From assembly GCF_041296385.1 (NCBI RefSeq), contig NW_027184061.1, forward strand, positions 1,641,501 through 1,705,500: DNA of 64,000 bases. The letters run 5' to 3'. How positions within the stretch are numbered: position 1 is the first letter of the stretch; each line of letters starts with the position of its first letter. The notes beneath the pieces are model-generated. The model had not been told where the DNA came from, did not search any database, and worked only from the letters and a program-made list of their open reading frames with translations. Positions 48,924 through 60,829 of the stretch are shown piece after piece. The position numbers were made by a program, and so were the translations under genes. This DNA comes from Aphelocoma coerulescens. Taxonomy: Eukaryota > Chordata > Aves > Passeriformes > Corvidae.

Positions 48924-51900
48924 CTTGGTTTGAAAGACAGGTGTCTGCCAAGGAAGGCAGGAGTCTCTCCTGAAATGGAAGAAAAAGAAATTACAACCCC
49001 CTTCCCTCTGAATTATTATAATTTTGAAATTAAGGACCTTTATAGGCAAAGATATGAGGAACAGGAATAACAGGGTAATATATACTAATATATATACTAT
49101 AATATATAATATATAATTTATACTAATATATATCTGTATGTGTATAACCAGTCAAACAAACAGCAATAACTATGGCAGTAACAGCAAACAATCCCAAACC
49201 CAGTCCCAGCCTTCTCGGCTGTCAGGCCCTTTCCCCTTGGGTGCAGTTCCGCTCGCAGCCGGCAGGGGCGCTGGTGGCTCCCGGTGAGCAGGGCAGGTGT
49301 GATGGTTCCCCCGCGGCTGCAGGGGGCGCTCCGGAGCGAGCTCGGGGAGCACGCGGCACTGGTGGCCTGGGATCCCGGGAAGGGATGGAACAAAGATTTC
49401 AAAAACCCCCTGGACAGCCGATCCTGGTGTCCAGCTGGACTCTCGGGAACAGCAGGCTGGAATGGCAGGGACGAGCACAAATCCCGGGTTTCAGACGAGA
49501 TGTATCAAACTCCGGAGCTGCGGTGGGAACCCGCGGAGGTCTCGGCAGGCAGGGAGAGCGGGGCTACAGAGTAGCGAAGGCTCAAAGCAACGGCAGGGGC
49601 GGGCGGCCACAGCCTGGCTCCCAGTGGGGCAGGGAAGGCGAGCTTGGGATCCCCGGGTCTCTCCGGTAGAAGGAAAGCAGCCAAAGAAGAAGCCTCTCTC
49701 TCCATCCAAACACTGGGAACTGACTGCCCGCAAACCCAGGTGAAAGTGATGCACCCCTGCCGCTATAACCAGCTCCTTTGTTTTCCTTAAGCATCCAGTA
49801 ATTTGTCCCCCTGCCAACATCTATGGGGAAAATTCCTTTAAGAGAAAAAGAAATAGGAGGAGAACTCCTAAAACCCCAACATTATCCACCCCAAATTTTT
49901 CCCATACTAACATGTTACATGAAACGGAACCCTTTTAACCATATAAATACATGCATCACCCGAATTATATACGTATATACATGCTGATACTGATTCAAGT
50001 ACAGAGCCATGGGTAGTTCACCCTAAAACAAGGTCCCCTTGAGGTATGCATCGGGTCTCTCCATCCTTTTGCATCACCCACCAGGTGCAACCTGGTCCCT
50101 GAGCGAAGGCAACCCCATGGATGGGTTTGTCTTTGCTCGAAGCAGAATTAACCCAAACAGTTTTTCCAAGCATACCTCTCATGTGCACCACTGGAACCTT
50201 ATCCCCGTCTGTTGTTTGTAGGGGTTTGGATTGGGCAGGGCCTTCTCGGCTGGTGGATCTTCGGGTGTTAACTAACTTGGTGACTCTTGCTAAATGCACC
50301 TCCCAGTTTTTGAAAGTCCCCCCACCCAGTGCCTTCAAGGTGGTTTTAAGCAGTCCATTACACCGCTCAACCTTCCCAGCTGCTGGTGCATGGTAAGGGA
50401 TGTGGTACACCCACTCAATGCCATGTTCCCTAGCCCAGATGTTTATAAGGCAGTTCTTGAAATGAGTCCCATTATCGGACTCAATTCTCTCAGGGGTACC
50501 ATGCCTCCAAAGGACTTGCTTTTCAAGGCCCAGGATGGTGTTCCGGGCAGTAGCATGAGGCACAGGGTAGGTCTCCAGCCATCCAGTGGTGGCTTCTACC
50601 ATTGTGAGCACATAGCGCTTGCCTTGGCAGGTTTGAGGCAGTGTGATGTAATCAGTCTGCCGGGCCTCCCCATACTTGTATTTGGACCATTGCCCACCAT
50701 ACCACAGGGGCTTCACCCGCTTGGCCTGCTTGACCGCAGCGCATGTCTCACAGTCATGGATCACCTGGGAGATACTGTCCATGGTTAGATCCACCCCTCG
50801 ATCTCGTGCCCACCTATAGGTGGCATGTCTGCCCTGATGGCCTGAGGCATCATGGGCCCATCGAGCTAGGAACAACTCCCCTTTATGTTGCCAATCCAAG
50901 TCTATCTGGGACACCTCTATTTTCGCAGCCTGATCTACCTGTTTGTTGTTACGATGTTCTTCATCAGCCCGGATCTTGGGGACGTGAGCATCTACATGAC
51001 AGACATTCACGGGTAGCTTCTCTACCCGAGTGGCAATGCCTTTCCACTCCTCAGCAGCCCAGATTGGTTTTCCACTGTGCTGCCAGTTTGCCTTCTTCCA
51101 CCTTTCCAGCCAACCCCACAGAGCATTGGCTACCATCCATGAATCAGTGTAGAGGTAGAGCTTTGGCCACTTCTCTCTTTCAGCAATGTCAAGACCTAAT
51201 TGGACAGCTTTGAATTCAGCAAATTGACTCAATCCACCTTCTCCTTCAGTAGCGTGTGCAACTTGTCCTGTGGGGTCCATACGGCGGCTTTCCATTTCCA
51301 GCCAGCGCCTACAATTCGGCAGGAACCATCAGTGAAGAGGGCGTATTGTCTTTCACTCTCTGGTAGCTCGTTATATGGTGGGGCTTCTTGGGCATGTGTC
51401 ACTTGCTCCTCTTCTTCTTCAGAAGATAATCCAAAAGTCACACTTTCCGGCCAGTTCGTAATTATTTCCAAGATGCCAGGGCGACTTGGGTTTCCAATTC
51501 AGGTGCGCTGCATGATGAGGGCAATCCATTTGCTCCAAGTAGTGTTGGTGGCGTGATGCATGGAAGGAACCTTTCCTTGGAACATCCACCCCAGCACCAG
51601 TAGTCGGGGTGCCAGGAGGAGCTGTGCTTCTGTGCCGATTACTTCTGAGGCAGCTTGGACTCCTTCATAAGCTGCCAAGATCTCTTTCTCTGTGGGAGTG
51701 TAGTTGGCTTTGGACCCTCTGTAGCTTCAGCTCCAGAATCCCAGTGGTCAGCCCCAAGTCTCACCAGGCACCTTCTGTCAGAGGCTCCAGGACAGACCAT
51801 TGCTCCTGGCTGCAGAGTAGAGCACGTTCTTCACGTCTGGTCCTGTCCTGACTGGGCCAAGGGCTACGGCATGAGCAATTTCCTGCTTGATCTGGGCGAA

Positions 51901-53626
51901 GGCTTGCTGCTGTTCAGGGCCCCAGTGGAAATCGTTCTTCTTTCGGGTAACCAGGTAGAGAGGGCTCACGATCTGTACTCAGGAATGTGCATTCTCCAAA
52001 AGCCTATGGCACCTAGGAAAGCTTGTGTTTCCTTCTTGTTGGTCAGTGGAGACACTGCTGTGATCTTATTGATGACCTTGGTGGGAATCTGATGTCATCC
52101 ATCTTGCCACTTTACTCCCAGGAACTGGATCTCTCGGGCAGGTCCATTGACTTTGCTCTTCTTGATGACGAAACCAGCTTCCAGGAGAATTTGGATGATT
52201 CTCTCTCCTTTCTCAAATACCTCCGATGCCATGTTCCCCCACACAATGATGTCATCAATGTACTGCAGATGTTCTGGGGCCTCACCCTCTTCCAGTGCAG
52301 CCTCGATCAGTCCATGGCAGATGGTGGGACTGTGCTTCCACCCCTGGGGCAGTCGGTTCCAGGTGTACTGCACGCCCCTCCAGGTGAAGGCAAACTGAGG
52401 CCTGCACTCTGCTGCCAGAGGAATGGAGAAAAAAGCATTAGCAATGTCAATAGTGGCGTACCACTTCGCTGCTTTGGACTCCAGCTCGTACTGGAGCTCC
52501 AACGTGTCGGGCACAGCAGTGCTCAACGATGGAGTCACTTCATTCAAGGCACGATAGTCCACAATCTCCATTCCCCGTCAGACTTGTGCACAGGCCAGAT
52601 GGGGCTGTTGAAGGGTGAGTGGGTCTTGCTGACCACCCCTTGGCTCTCCAGCTTGCAGATCATCTTGTGGATGGGAATCACAGCATCTCGATTTGTCCGA
52701 TACTGCCGGCGGTGCACTGTCGAGGTGGCAATTGGCACTCGTTGCTCTTCCACTTTCAGGAGCCCAACTGCAGAAGGATCCTCTCGATGCCATGAAGCTT
52801 TTTGCCTTTTCTTTTATACCCCTGTTATACCTTTTTACAACTTCTGTGTTCCTAGTGCTTTTTCCCTGCATTCTTGGACTTGTTTGTTAAGCTAAGAGAC
52901 TAAACATTTTAGAAGCTTCGTAGCTAGAGATCAGTGTGCCCCAGACCCCAAGGTCCTCTCCAGAACACATTCTGTAAACCAAGATAGAACCATCCAGGGG
53001 AAGGTTCCTTGGGGAGGGGGGCTCACTTGAGCCTCTCATTGGGGAATCTTTGATAGATATGCTAATTAGTAAAACCTATAATGATATACCCAATTTGGGG
53101 GGAGAGAGACAGAGAGAGACTCAGCAGAGTGCATCTCGATGCATATGACCTGGACATGTGCACCTAAAGATCCTTAAAATAAATACCAAGGTAAAATCCC
53201 TTTTCCCCTTCTAACCGTGTATGACTCTTGATTTTAAGACCAGGAAAAGGCATCACTCTGATAGTCCAGGCAGGGTGTTCAATTGCCTAATGCCCTCTGC
53301 CTCCACAGCAGCAATCCCAAATATCCACCTGAGTCCTTTCGGGTCTTTGTAATAGCCATTCCGAAGGAAGTCTATGCCCAGAATACACGGGGCCTCTGGG
53401 CCAGTCACAATCGGATGCTTTTGCCACTCTTTCCCAGTCAGGCTTAACGCGGCGTTTGGTGCTCGAAGCACGAGCTCTGGCGTGCCCCAGGTCAGAGACA
53501 GTCCAGCTGCGTTACTTCTGTGCGTCACAGAACCGACTTCAGGATCAGGAAAAGAGCTGCTTGCTGGGCTAGCTAGCCGGCTTCTCGGCAGAGGGAACAT
53601 GGCAGGAGCCGATGGGATCGGCTCAC
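48924..53626 (-). mobile_element. ERVL-like provirus fragment (protease to integrase and 3' LTR), right arm only
   Basis: On the minus strand there is a protease-like frame (53,600-53,253, motif ILGIDFL). Reverse transcriptase pieces follow (52,760-51,780; SPFNSPIWPV, the YIDD catalytic box and LPQGWK, split by a frameshift near 52,565). RNase H and integrase then come in one long frame (51,295-50,018; DNGTHF, HIPYHAP). An LTR ends at tgtcttggtttgaaag (48,924); its other edge is near 49,830. The ERVL class is suggested by the pol motifs and is moderately certain. Frameshifts and an inserted LTR make it non-functional. Confidence 0.75.
52803..53252 (+). mobile_element. LTR-like insertion inside the ERVL pol region
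   Basis: This segment of about 450 bp is bounded by inverted termini tgccttttc and ggaaaaggca, with AT-rich interior and an aataaa near 53,178 on the plus strand. It separates the protease and reverse transcriptase parts. A target-site duplication is not obvious. Confidence 0.6.
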
Positions 53627-53629
53627 GTT

Positions 53630-55001
53630 AGCTCGGAGACAAAGGAAGAGAGAGGCTGTTCAGGTTTGACTTGTAACAGGTTTATTGTTAGCAGTTTCGC
53701 TACCCAAACGAGCTCGGAAGGCTGGAATCCCATGTGTTGGTATGTGATGGGATTGGTGGGATCGGCTACTGAGGCTTTTCCCTCAGTTTTATAGGGAATT
53801 TGAAAACCCTGGTGAAAGGGGAAACAACCAATGAGTTACAAGCCAGGGGGAGGACACAATGTCACAAGAACCACTGGGGGGGAAACCGAGAGGCGGGAGT
53901 TATAACAGAACCAATGAACGACTGAGTAACCGAGAATTTTCCCGAACCAAGGGAGGTGGCTTGGACCCGGGCACCGCCCAGGGGGTGCAGCTTAGGCTTC
54001 TGAGCCGCCCATCGACCTCTGAGTCGGCCTCTTTGGGGAACTCGATCCAGGGGAGGGGCTGGGATTGATTGGCATTACACAGCCCCAGCCCTGCAGTGGG
54101 CTGGGTCACACCAACATCTCCCCCTTCTTTATTACTTTGAAATGAGGGGGAAGGCTGAAGGGATTTCAAAACCAAACACTTAAGAATGGGAATGGCTACT
54201 AAAATTAACAACTCCATCAAGAAACCCCATACAATGTCCTTGATAATGGAAGGAATCCTCCTGCTGGAGATCCCGGTGCAGAGGAGGAGCTGCAGCAGCA
54301 GGTGGGACAGCAGCAGGTAGGATGTCATCACGCTGTCAAGGGAGGTAACTTTAGGAACAGTGTAAGACAAATAAAATTAATACAAATACAATTAACTTAA
54401 ATAACAATGGCTCCCTTGGACTGCCCCTCTTTCAAAACAAAATGAGGGGTCATTTTGGGAAGGGAGACACATTTTAAGGAGACTGGGAGGTGGAGGATTT
54501 GTTTTTCAGGCCTGGAGGACGAGTCTTTTTTCCAGGTGGCTTGGTTTTTCTTCTTTTCCAGGCTGTGGCAGCTTCTTTCCTTTGTTTGGCATCCACAGGT
54601 GGTCTCAAAAAGGGTTTGATCCACTTCCCAGGGATCCATCTTGGACCCTCTGGGGTGGAAACACACCTGTAGCCTCTACCCCGGGTGACTAGAGGGTACA
54701 GGCCACGTATTTGTAAAGTGTCAGGGTCTTTTATTAGGACCTCCGGTCTCTCAGTCAGTTTATGTTTGGCAGAGTTTGTGAAGTGCCTCATGATGGGAGA
54801 ATCAGGTTCCTCATAGGAACAGTTTAAAAAGTTCAAAGTGAACAACGCTTTGGACAGTCTTGTGATGGGGGCAGAGATCTCATTGCCACCTTTTTGTTGT
54901 TCTAGCAGTCTTTTTAGTGTCTGATGTTTCCTCTCTACAATGGCTTGGCCTGTGGGCGAGTGAGGGATGCCAGTGATGTGATCCACACCCCACTCACTCA
55001 T
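53630..55001 (-). mobile_element. ERVK-like provirus 3' part (integrase end, PPT, LTR), right arm
   Basis: The integrase C-terminal half (about 55,000-54,474; HSPTGQAIVERKHQTLK, GRGYRCVSTPEG) ends in a basic tail. A short remnant then leads to a polypurine tract (54,130-54,117) and an LTR starting tgttggtgtgac (54,116) and ending near 53,630. It is related in type to, but clearly different from, the left-arm ERVK piece. Confidence 0.72.
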
Positions 55002-55373
55002 TGTAGATACAAAAGTGCTGCTAGCAAGGATTTTCTTGCTATTTTGTAAGTCCATGAGAGACGTTTCTCTCTCACAGAAGAGGTAGCAGGGTATGTAAAC
55101 AACCAAGCCACCTGCAACCTTGAAAAGTTTTGTTTATAGTATAGTAGAAAAATCTTTTGACAATGGATGTTTTAGGATTTCAGCCAATCACCCCAAGGGG
55201 AGGCTGATCCTTTGTCCAATTAGACTATGAAGAAAAAAGTCTGTAAAAGAGTGTGTAAAATAATTAAATAAATCAATCTTGCTGCACAATTCCTGCCTGC
55301 TGGATCTTCTCTCCTCCTCCTCCCTATGGCTGAGGGACACGGTGATACACCCTAGGGCCTAGGCCTGCGGTAA
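55002..55373 (+). mobile_element. ERVK-family LTR, right arm
   Basis: It starts tgtagatac and carries aataaatcaatcttgctgc, closely matching the minus-strand LTR at 8,539-8,907 on the left arm. It has mirrored position and orientation. Here it abuts the interior of another provirus's integrase without its own polypurine tract. Confidence 0.75.
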
Positions 55374-55664
55374 TATTTGGTGCATGCAAACGTGATCTGC
55401 ACGCTGAGACGTGTCCTGCACGCTGGAAGCCAAGCCGAATTTCCTTAGAGGTATGCTTTCTCTAAAATCTCGTGTTTATTCTCTCTTTGCCCCCTCCAGC
55501 CCTTGTCCCCGTCCCGGAGGTTTGTGGGGCGCTGCTGTCCCTCAGCCCTTCCTGCCCCGGCACCCGCGGCCGCTCCGGTGCCCTCAGGCCCCGGCTCGAA
55601 GCGAAACCACAAAACCCTCTGGAAAGGAAGCCGGTCTGGGGGAAAACCCTGCAGGGGGGATTGA
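55374..55664. other. Right-arm sequence without mirror partner
   Basis: This short stretch lies between the LTR and the resumption of arm homology near 55,665. It is GC-rich with no recognised gene. Confidence 0.35.
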
Positions 55665-56284
55665 ATGCCATGGACAGCGATTGCTGAGAGTTGGAGATTC
55701 CAAACGCTCCAAGGGGCCGGAGGGAACCGCTCTGCGGCCTCGGGGCCTCCCTGGGGCACCGCGGGGACCCCCGAGCAGAGCGACTCTTCCCGCCCCCAAA
55801 ATCCGCAGCTTTGGGTCAGCTGAGGAAAAGAGCTGGCAAAAGGGGCTGGAAAGGGGCTGGAGCCCGAGGGGACCCCTCAGCCATGGCCCGGAGCAGCCGC
55901 AGGAAAATGCCCCGGAAACCAAGGAAATCAAAGGAAGTAATGAGGAATTTTGGAACTCTTCCCGCTGCTGTTTCCAGAAGGTCCCGGCCGGGTCCTGTTG
56001 GGAGGAGCCAGGGGCGGGGAGGGGCCTCAGGGCTTAATTGGGGAGAAAAGTTGAATTGGGGCAAGGAAACTTTAATGGTGGGGAGAAAATGTGAATGGAG
56101 GGGATTTGAATGGGAGGGGATGATTTGAACTGGGCAGAGAAAATGAAGTGGGGGAGGAGCCCCTCAGCCCTCGGCTGTGCCCCGAAGGTGCTGCCAGTGG
56201 TTCCCCTGCTCCCACCCCCCGGGCTGGGGGCGCGGAGCTGCCGCTGCTCCCCAGGAATGCCACGGGATAAAAACTCCACTCAAG
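55665..56284. other. Conserved non-coding stretch, mirror of 7,351-7,975
   Basis: Homology with the left arm is high. Open frames are not recognised as any family. Confidence 0.4.
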
Positions 56285-56560
56285 CTTTTATGTTCCCAGT
56301 CATTCCCAATAAGATCCCAGTTGCCCCCAGCATGGTCCCAGTTGTTCCCAGGCATGCCCTGTTATGGTTCCTTTCACTCTCAGTCCCTCCCAGTAGGAGT
56401 CAGGTACAGCCCCAGTCACTTCCAGTATGAACCCAGCAACTCCCAGTCAGTCCCTCTATGATGCCTTTTGCCCCCATCATGGTCCCAGTTGCTCTAAGCA
56501 TGATCCCAGTATGAGTCCAGTCACCCCCAGGATGATTCCAGGAACCCCAAAGGTGCAGAG
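56285..56560 (-). repeat. 'tcccagt' minisatellite, right (shortened)
   Basis: This mirrors 7,092-7,350. The rest of the left tract and the adjoining MHC fragment are missing. The junction near 56,545-56,565 falls inside the repeat. Confidence 0.8.
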
Positions 56561-56649
56561 ACCCCCCCTAAGCCGCCCCACAGCCCCCAACGACCAACCA
56601 AAATCCCCCGCGAGTATCAGATAATCAGAGCAGGCGTTGAACAACCTTC

Positions 56650-56693
56650 AGCCAATCAGAGCGCGCGGCGCTGGTGACTCACCAGTTGCCAGG
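56650..56693 (-). promoter_or_regulatory. MHC class II SXY-type promoter module, copy 5
   Basis: On the minus strand: X1-like cctggcaactgg (56,693-56,682), X2-like tgagtcac (56,681-56,674) and Y box ctgattggct (56,659-56,650). It is the mirror of copy 1. Confidence 0.7.
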
Positions 56694-57209
56694 CAGACCC
56701 GCAGCGCTCAGCGCTCCCCACCCGGACCCCACCTGCGCCCCCCCCTCGCCCCCAGCGCCCCCCGCCAGGGGAATTTGAGGAGGGGGCGCGTGGGGGGCGC
56801 CCAGGCCGGGCCCAGAGCCCAGCGCTGCCCCAGCCCGACCTGTCCCGGCTCCGTCCCGGCTCCTCCCGCGGGATGCGGCCGCGTTGGGAAAACGGGGGGC
56901 CGAGGGTGGGCGCTGGGCCCGGGGGGAGCAGGAGAAGGGATGGGAGAGGAGGAGAAGGAGAAGGAGGCATATTTTAATGATATTTTATTGAGTCTCATGT
57001 TTTAGAGACCAGGATCAATACTCCCCGGCCGTCAGGGCGAGTCCCTCAGGGCTGCGGGGCCCTGCTGCCGGCTCACCCCGTGCCAGCCCAGCGCCAGCGC
57101 TCAGCGGGGCTTTGGCTTCCCGTGCCCTTTCCCGTGTCCCCAGCCCAGCGTCACCAACCCCGTCTCCCCAGGTCGTGCCCCACCCCTGCCCCCCTCCCCC
57201 TTTGTCGAG
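56694..57209. other. GC-rich intergenic stretch, mirror of 5,341-5,853
   Basis: A CpG-rich class II promoter-like block (56,700-56,940) precedes sequence with aataaaat on the minus strand near 56,990. No gene is recognised. Confidence 0.4.
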
Positions 57210-57505
57210 ACACGGAGGATGAGAATTTCCCCACCATCCACCCCAAGAGTTCCCCCGAGGCCATTTCCTCTCGTGCTTTCCCTTGGCAGCAGAGCCCCAC
57301 CCCTGCTGGCTGCCCCCTCCTGTCAGGGACTTGGAGAGAGCCAGGCCCCCCTGAGCCTCCTTTCCTCCAGGCTCAGCGCCCTCAGATCCCTCAGCTGCCC
57401 CTCAGAAGTCCTCCAGAGCCTTCCCCAGCTCCATTCCCATCTCTGGACGTGCTCCAGCCCCTCCATGTCTTTCTTGAAGTTTGAAGCCCAATCGCTGCCC
57501 TGTCG
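57210..57505 (-). mobile_element. CR1-like LINE fragment, right outer
   Basis: This is the mirror of 5,050-5,340. It reads the complement of the CR1 3' region (tttcctccaggctcagc; ctctggacgtgctccagc). Confidence 0.65.
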
Positions 57506-57579
57506 CTGCAGGTGCCAAAACCGCAGGGAGACTCCTTGGAAATGGGGGTAGAGAGGAGCCCTTCAAAGGGAAACGTGTG

Positions 57580-57970
57580 CAAAACTGCTGCCAATGGCCG
57601 AGCGGGTTTGGTGTGGCTGCGGGAGCAAGAGATGCTCCGGGACTCCGCCTCGGCCCCGGAGCGGAGCGGCCCGTGCTGCCCCGGGGCGCGCGGGGCTCGG
57701 CCGTGGGGCGCGCGGGGGGGAACGGACACACGGGCACCGGACACACGGACACGCGGACAAACGCTCCCAGCGCTTCAGCGGCAGCAGCGGCAGCAGCGGC
57801 AGCAGCGGCAGCAGCGGCAGCAGCGCAAAAGCAGCGAGTCTACGAACCCTCTGCGTCCCTTCTCCTGCTCCTCGTCTCCCTCTCCCAGTGTCTCGCACCC
57901 TCTCCCGCTCTCCCTTTGGTTCCCCAACCCCCCCTCCCGCGGCCTCCCTCTCCCCAGGCCCGGCCGGGCC
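57580..57970. promoter_or_regulatory. CpG-rich PIM promoter/5' leader with trinucleotide array, right
   Basis: This CpG-rich DNA lies directly upstream of the PIM ATG at 57,971. It includes a cagcagcgg array at about 57,777-57,826 that is longer than on the left arm. The promoter role is inferred from position. Confidence 0.55.
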
Positions 57971-60516
57971 ATGCCCCCGGCCCGCCCCCGGCCCCGGGCG
58001 GGGCTGCCCCCTCCCCGCCCCCGGGCGTCCCGCCGCGGTCCCGCCTCCGCCCGGCTCTCGCCGTCCTGGCTGTGGCGCTGCTGGGCGGGCATCAGTGCCT
58101 GGCTCCTGGGCACCATCGCCAGCCCCTGGCTCCGGCTGGCCCGACCCCGGCCCCGGCCCCGGCCTCGGCTCCTCCCGGGGCCCGCCGGGGACACAGGCGG
58201 CGCGGCCGCTCCCGCCGCCTCCGCAGCGTCTTCCCCGCTCCGAGCTCCGCCGCTCTTGAGCGCGGCCGCCGGCCCCGAGCCGCCGGTGGCCCCTCCAAAA
58301 GAGCCCCCATGTGGGGATGGCCGGCCCGGGGCGGTTGAGCGGCGCTCGGGGGCCGTTCCTGGCCCCGGGCCGAGCGCTGACGGCCGCGTCTCGCGGGCGC
58401 GGAAGGCGCAGCAGGGCCTGAAGGAGCGCTACCGGCTGGGTTCGCTGCTGGGGCGCGGCGGCTTCGGCAGCGTCTTCGCGGCCACGCGGCTCTCGGACGG
58501 CGCCCCGGTGAGTGGCGGGGCCGGCGGCGGGCGCAGGAGGCGGGGGGCAAAGGAGGAGCAGAAGGAGCATGGGGCTGGGCACGGCGGGCGGCGAGCTCAG
58601 CCCGCTGCTCCCCTTGCCTTGCAGGTGGCCATCAAACGGGTGCCGCGGAACCGCATCGGCCATTGGGGCGAGCTGGTGAGTGAGCGAGGGGCAGCGGGAG
58701 AAGCCGGGGCGCGACGGGCGGGGATGAGCCGAGGCCCGGCAGGGTGGAAGCCGCCAGAACGCCTCGAGGGAGAGCGGCCGTGGGGCCAGCGGAGCGCGCA
58801 GAGCGTCCCCGGCTGGCTGAGGGCTTCCCGAGCCCCGGCACGGCATCAGCCCCGCTGACGGCACCGTGCTCCTCCCGCAGCCCGACGGCACCCGAGCACC
58901 ACTGGAGATCGTGCTGCTGGACAAGGTGTCCGCTGGCTTCCCTGGCATCGCCCAGCTCCACGAGTGGCTGGAGCTCTCCAGCAACGTGCTGATGGTGCTG
59001 GAGCGCCCGGAGCGGTGTCAGGACCTCCTTCGCTTCATTCGGGCACGGGGCTTCCTGTGCGAGGAGGTGGCGCGGCACCTGTTCCGCCAGGTGCTGGAGG
59101 CCGTGCGGCACTGCACCAGCTGCGGGGTCCTGCACCGGGACATCAAACCGGAGAACATCCTGGTTGACCTGGCCACCGGGCAGGCCAAACTCATCGACTT
59201 TGGCTGTGGCACCTACCTGCAAGCCGCAGCCTACACCAGCTTTGCAGGTGAGCCCACGCAGGGGGAGGCTCCTGGTAGCGGCATCTCACAGCCCAACATC
59301 TCACGGCCCAACATCTCACAGCCCAACATCTCACAGCCCAACATCTCATGGCCCAGCATCTCACAGCCCAACATCTCACAGCCCAAGCTGGCTGTGTCAG
59401 GGGGGGATTCTCCATTTTGCTGCCAGTCATGGCAGCCGGAGTCTTCAGCTGAGCTGCTTTTGAGCGGCGCTGGCTGAGGGGCCATCTTCCAGCCCTGCTG
59501 GCAGCCTTCGCCAGCCACTCTGCCCAGGACTGGCACTGGCGCTGGGGCAGCCAGCGCCACAGAAACACCCGTGGGTGGGGGTAGCAGAGAGGGGGGGCCA
59601 GAACCTGTGCTCCAGCCCGTTTGGTGTGCAGGCGAGACAGGGCTCGGACTGCTCTGCTGCCCGTGGTTGCCTTGGCTTAAGAATGGTTTCTGGGGCAGTG
59701 CAGGCAGGGAGGATGAAAGCGTGGTTTTTCCCCAGCACCAAGTGGGGTTTTCCTTTTCATGGAATGCTCGGGCCTTGCCAGGGCTTCCGCTGCCCTCTTG
59801 CGACACCAGTGGCTTCTTTTCCAGCCCCCAGTTTGTACACAAGTCCCAGGTGCTGGCCAGAGGGCAGCGGGTCACGCCGCCTGCCGCTGCTGCGGGCCCC
59901 GCATGCCCAGGGATGCTGGGCCGAGGCTCTGGGAGCAGGCAGCGTCCCCCTGAAGAACTCCATCTCTATTCCATAGGAACACCATCCTACAGCCCTCCGG
60001 AATGGACCCAGTTCGGCTGGTACTACGGCGAGGCAGCGACCGTCTGGTCCCTGGGCATCGTGCTGCACCAGATGGTCTGCGGGGAGCACCCTTTCAGGAG
60101 GGGCTGGAACAGCACCTGGGGCCGGCTCTCGCTCCCACGACGGCTCTCTCCAGGTGGATCCTCGTCTCTGCAGCACGGGAGGAATAGCAGTGCTGGGAGA
60201 CAGCAGCGGGCTCAGGAGCATCCCACACTGGCAGCTGCTGAGGAGGTGGCAATGTCCTGCTCTCCTGCTCTCCTGCAAAAGAAAGAATTGATGGCAAAGT
60301 TTAGGCACAGCCCTGAGCACACGCAGCACGGCCTGGCCATGGCAAGAGTGGGGCAAAGCGGACAGGAGCCTTCTGCAACTCACTGGTGCTTTCTGGTTTC
60401 TCTCCGCAGAGTGCCAGAATCTCATCCGACGGTGTTTATCCGTGCTCTCCTCGGAAAGGCCCTCATTAGAAGACCTGTCCTGTGATCCTTGGATGCAGGA
60501 TATTCGCGTGCCATAG
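57971..60516 (+). CDS. PIM-like serine/threonine kinase, right copy (5 exons)
   Basis: Exons are 57971-58507, 58625-58675, 58881-59247, 59977-60153 and 60410-60516. All have GT-AG borders and phases 0, 0, 1, 1, giving 412 codons. The N-terminal 150 residues are rich in Pro, Arg, Gly and Ala. The kinase domain has GRGGFGSVF (161), Lys183, HRDIKPEN (281), DFGCG (302) and SPPEW, a PIM-family signature in place of the common APE motif. The end reads WMQDIRVP. In PIM kinases the hinge contains a proline that alters ATP contacts; here LERPERCQD fits. Only a handful of residues differ from the left copy. It is followed by a decayed PIM relic at 60,830. It looks functional. Confidence 0.88.
59279..59393 (+). 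repeat. 15-bp minisatellite in PIM intron 3, right (about 8 units)
   Basis: The cccaacatctcacag units start 32 bp inside the intron. There are about three units more than on the left arm, which accounts for much of the 31-bp change in mirror offset across this intron. Confidence 0.85.
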
Positions 60517-60829
60517 GAGAAGGGAGAGAGCCACACGCACGCTTTGACCCAGGGAGCCGGTAAGTTCCAGCTGCACACGCGCCTTGGCAGGAAGCAGCAA
60601 AGAAAGGCAGAGATTTTGTCCTGCCTGAATCGCTGCGCAGGGCTCCTCAGCTGGGCACGCGCAGCCCTGCTGCTGGAGCTGAGCTGCTCTTCCCAGCACT
60701 GGTGGCCCCCACGCCAGCTGCTTTTGCTTGTCCTGCTTCAGCGACAGCCGGGGCCCTGGGCAGAGCACTGACAGCCTGCTCCAGCCCCAGGGAAGAAGGA
60801 GCCCCTGGAGAAGCTGTGCCAGGTGCGGC

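Noticed and set aside
57563..58984. 473-codon minus-strand frame over PIM
   Set aside because: It is antisense to PIM exons 1-3, an effect of high GC content. The PIM frame with splice sites explains the region.
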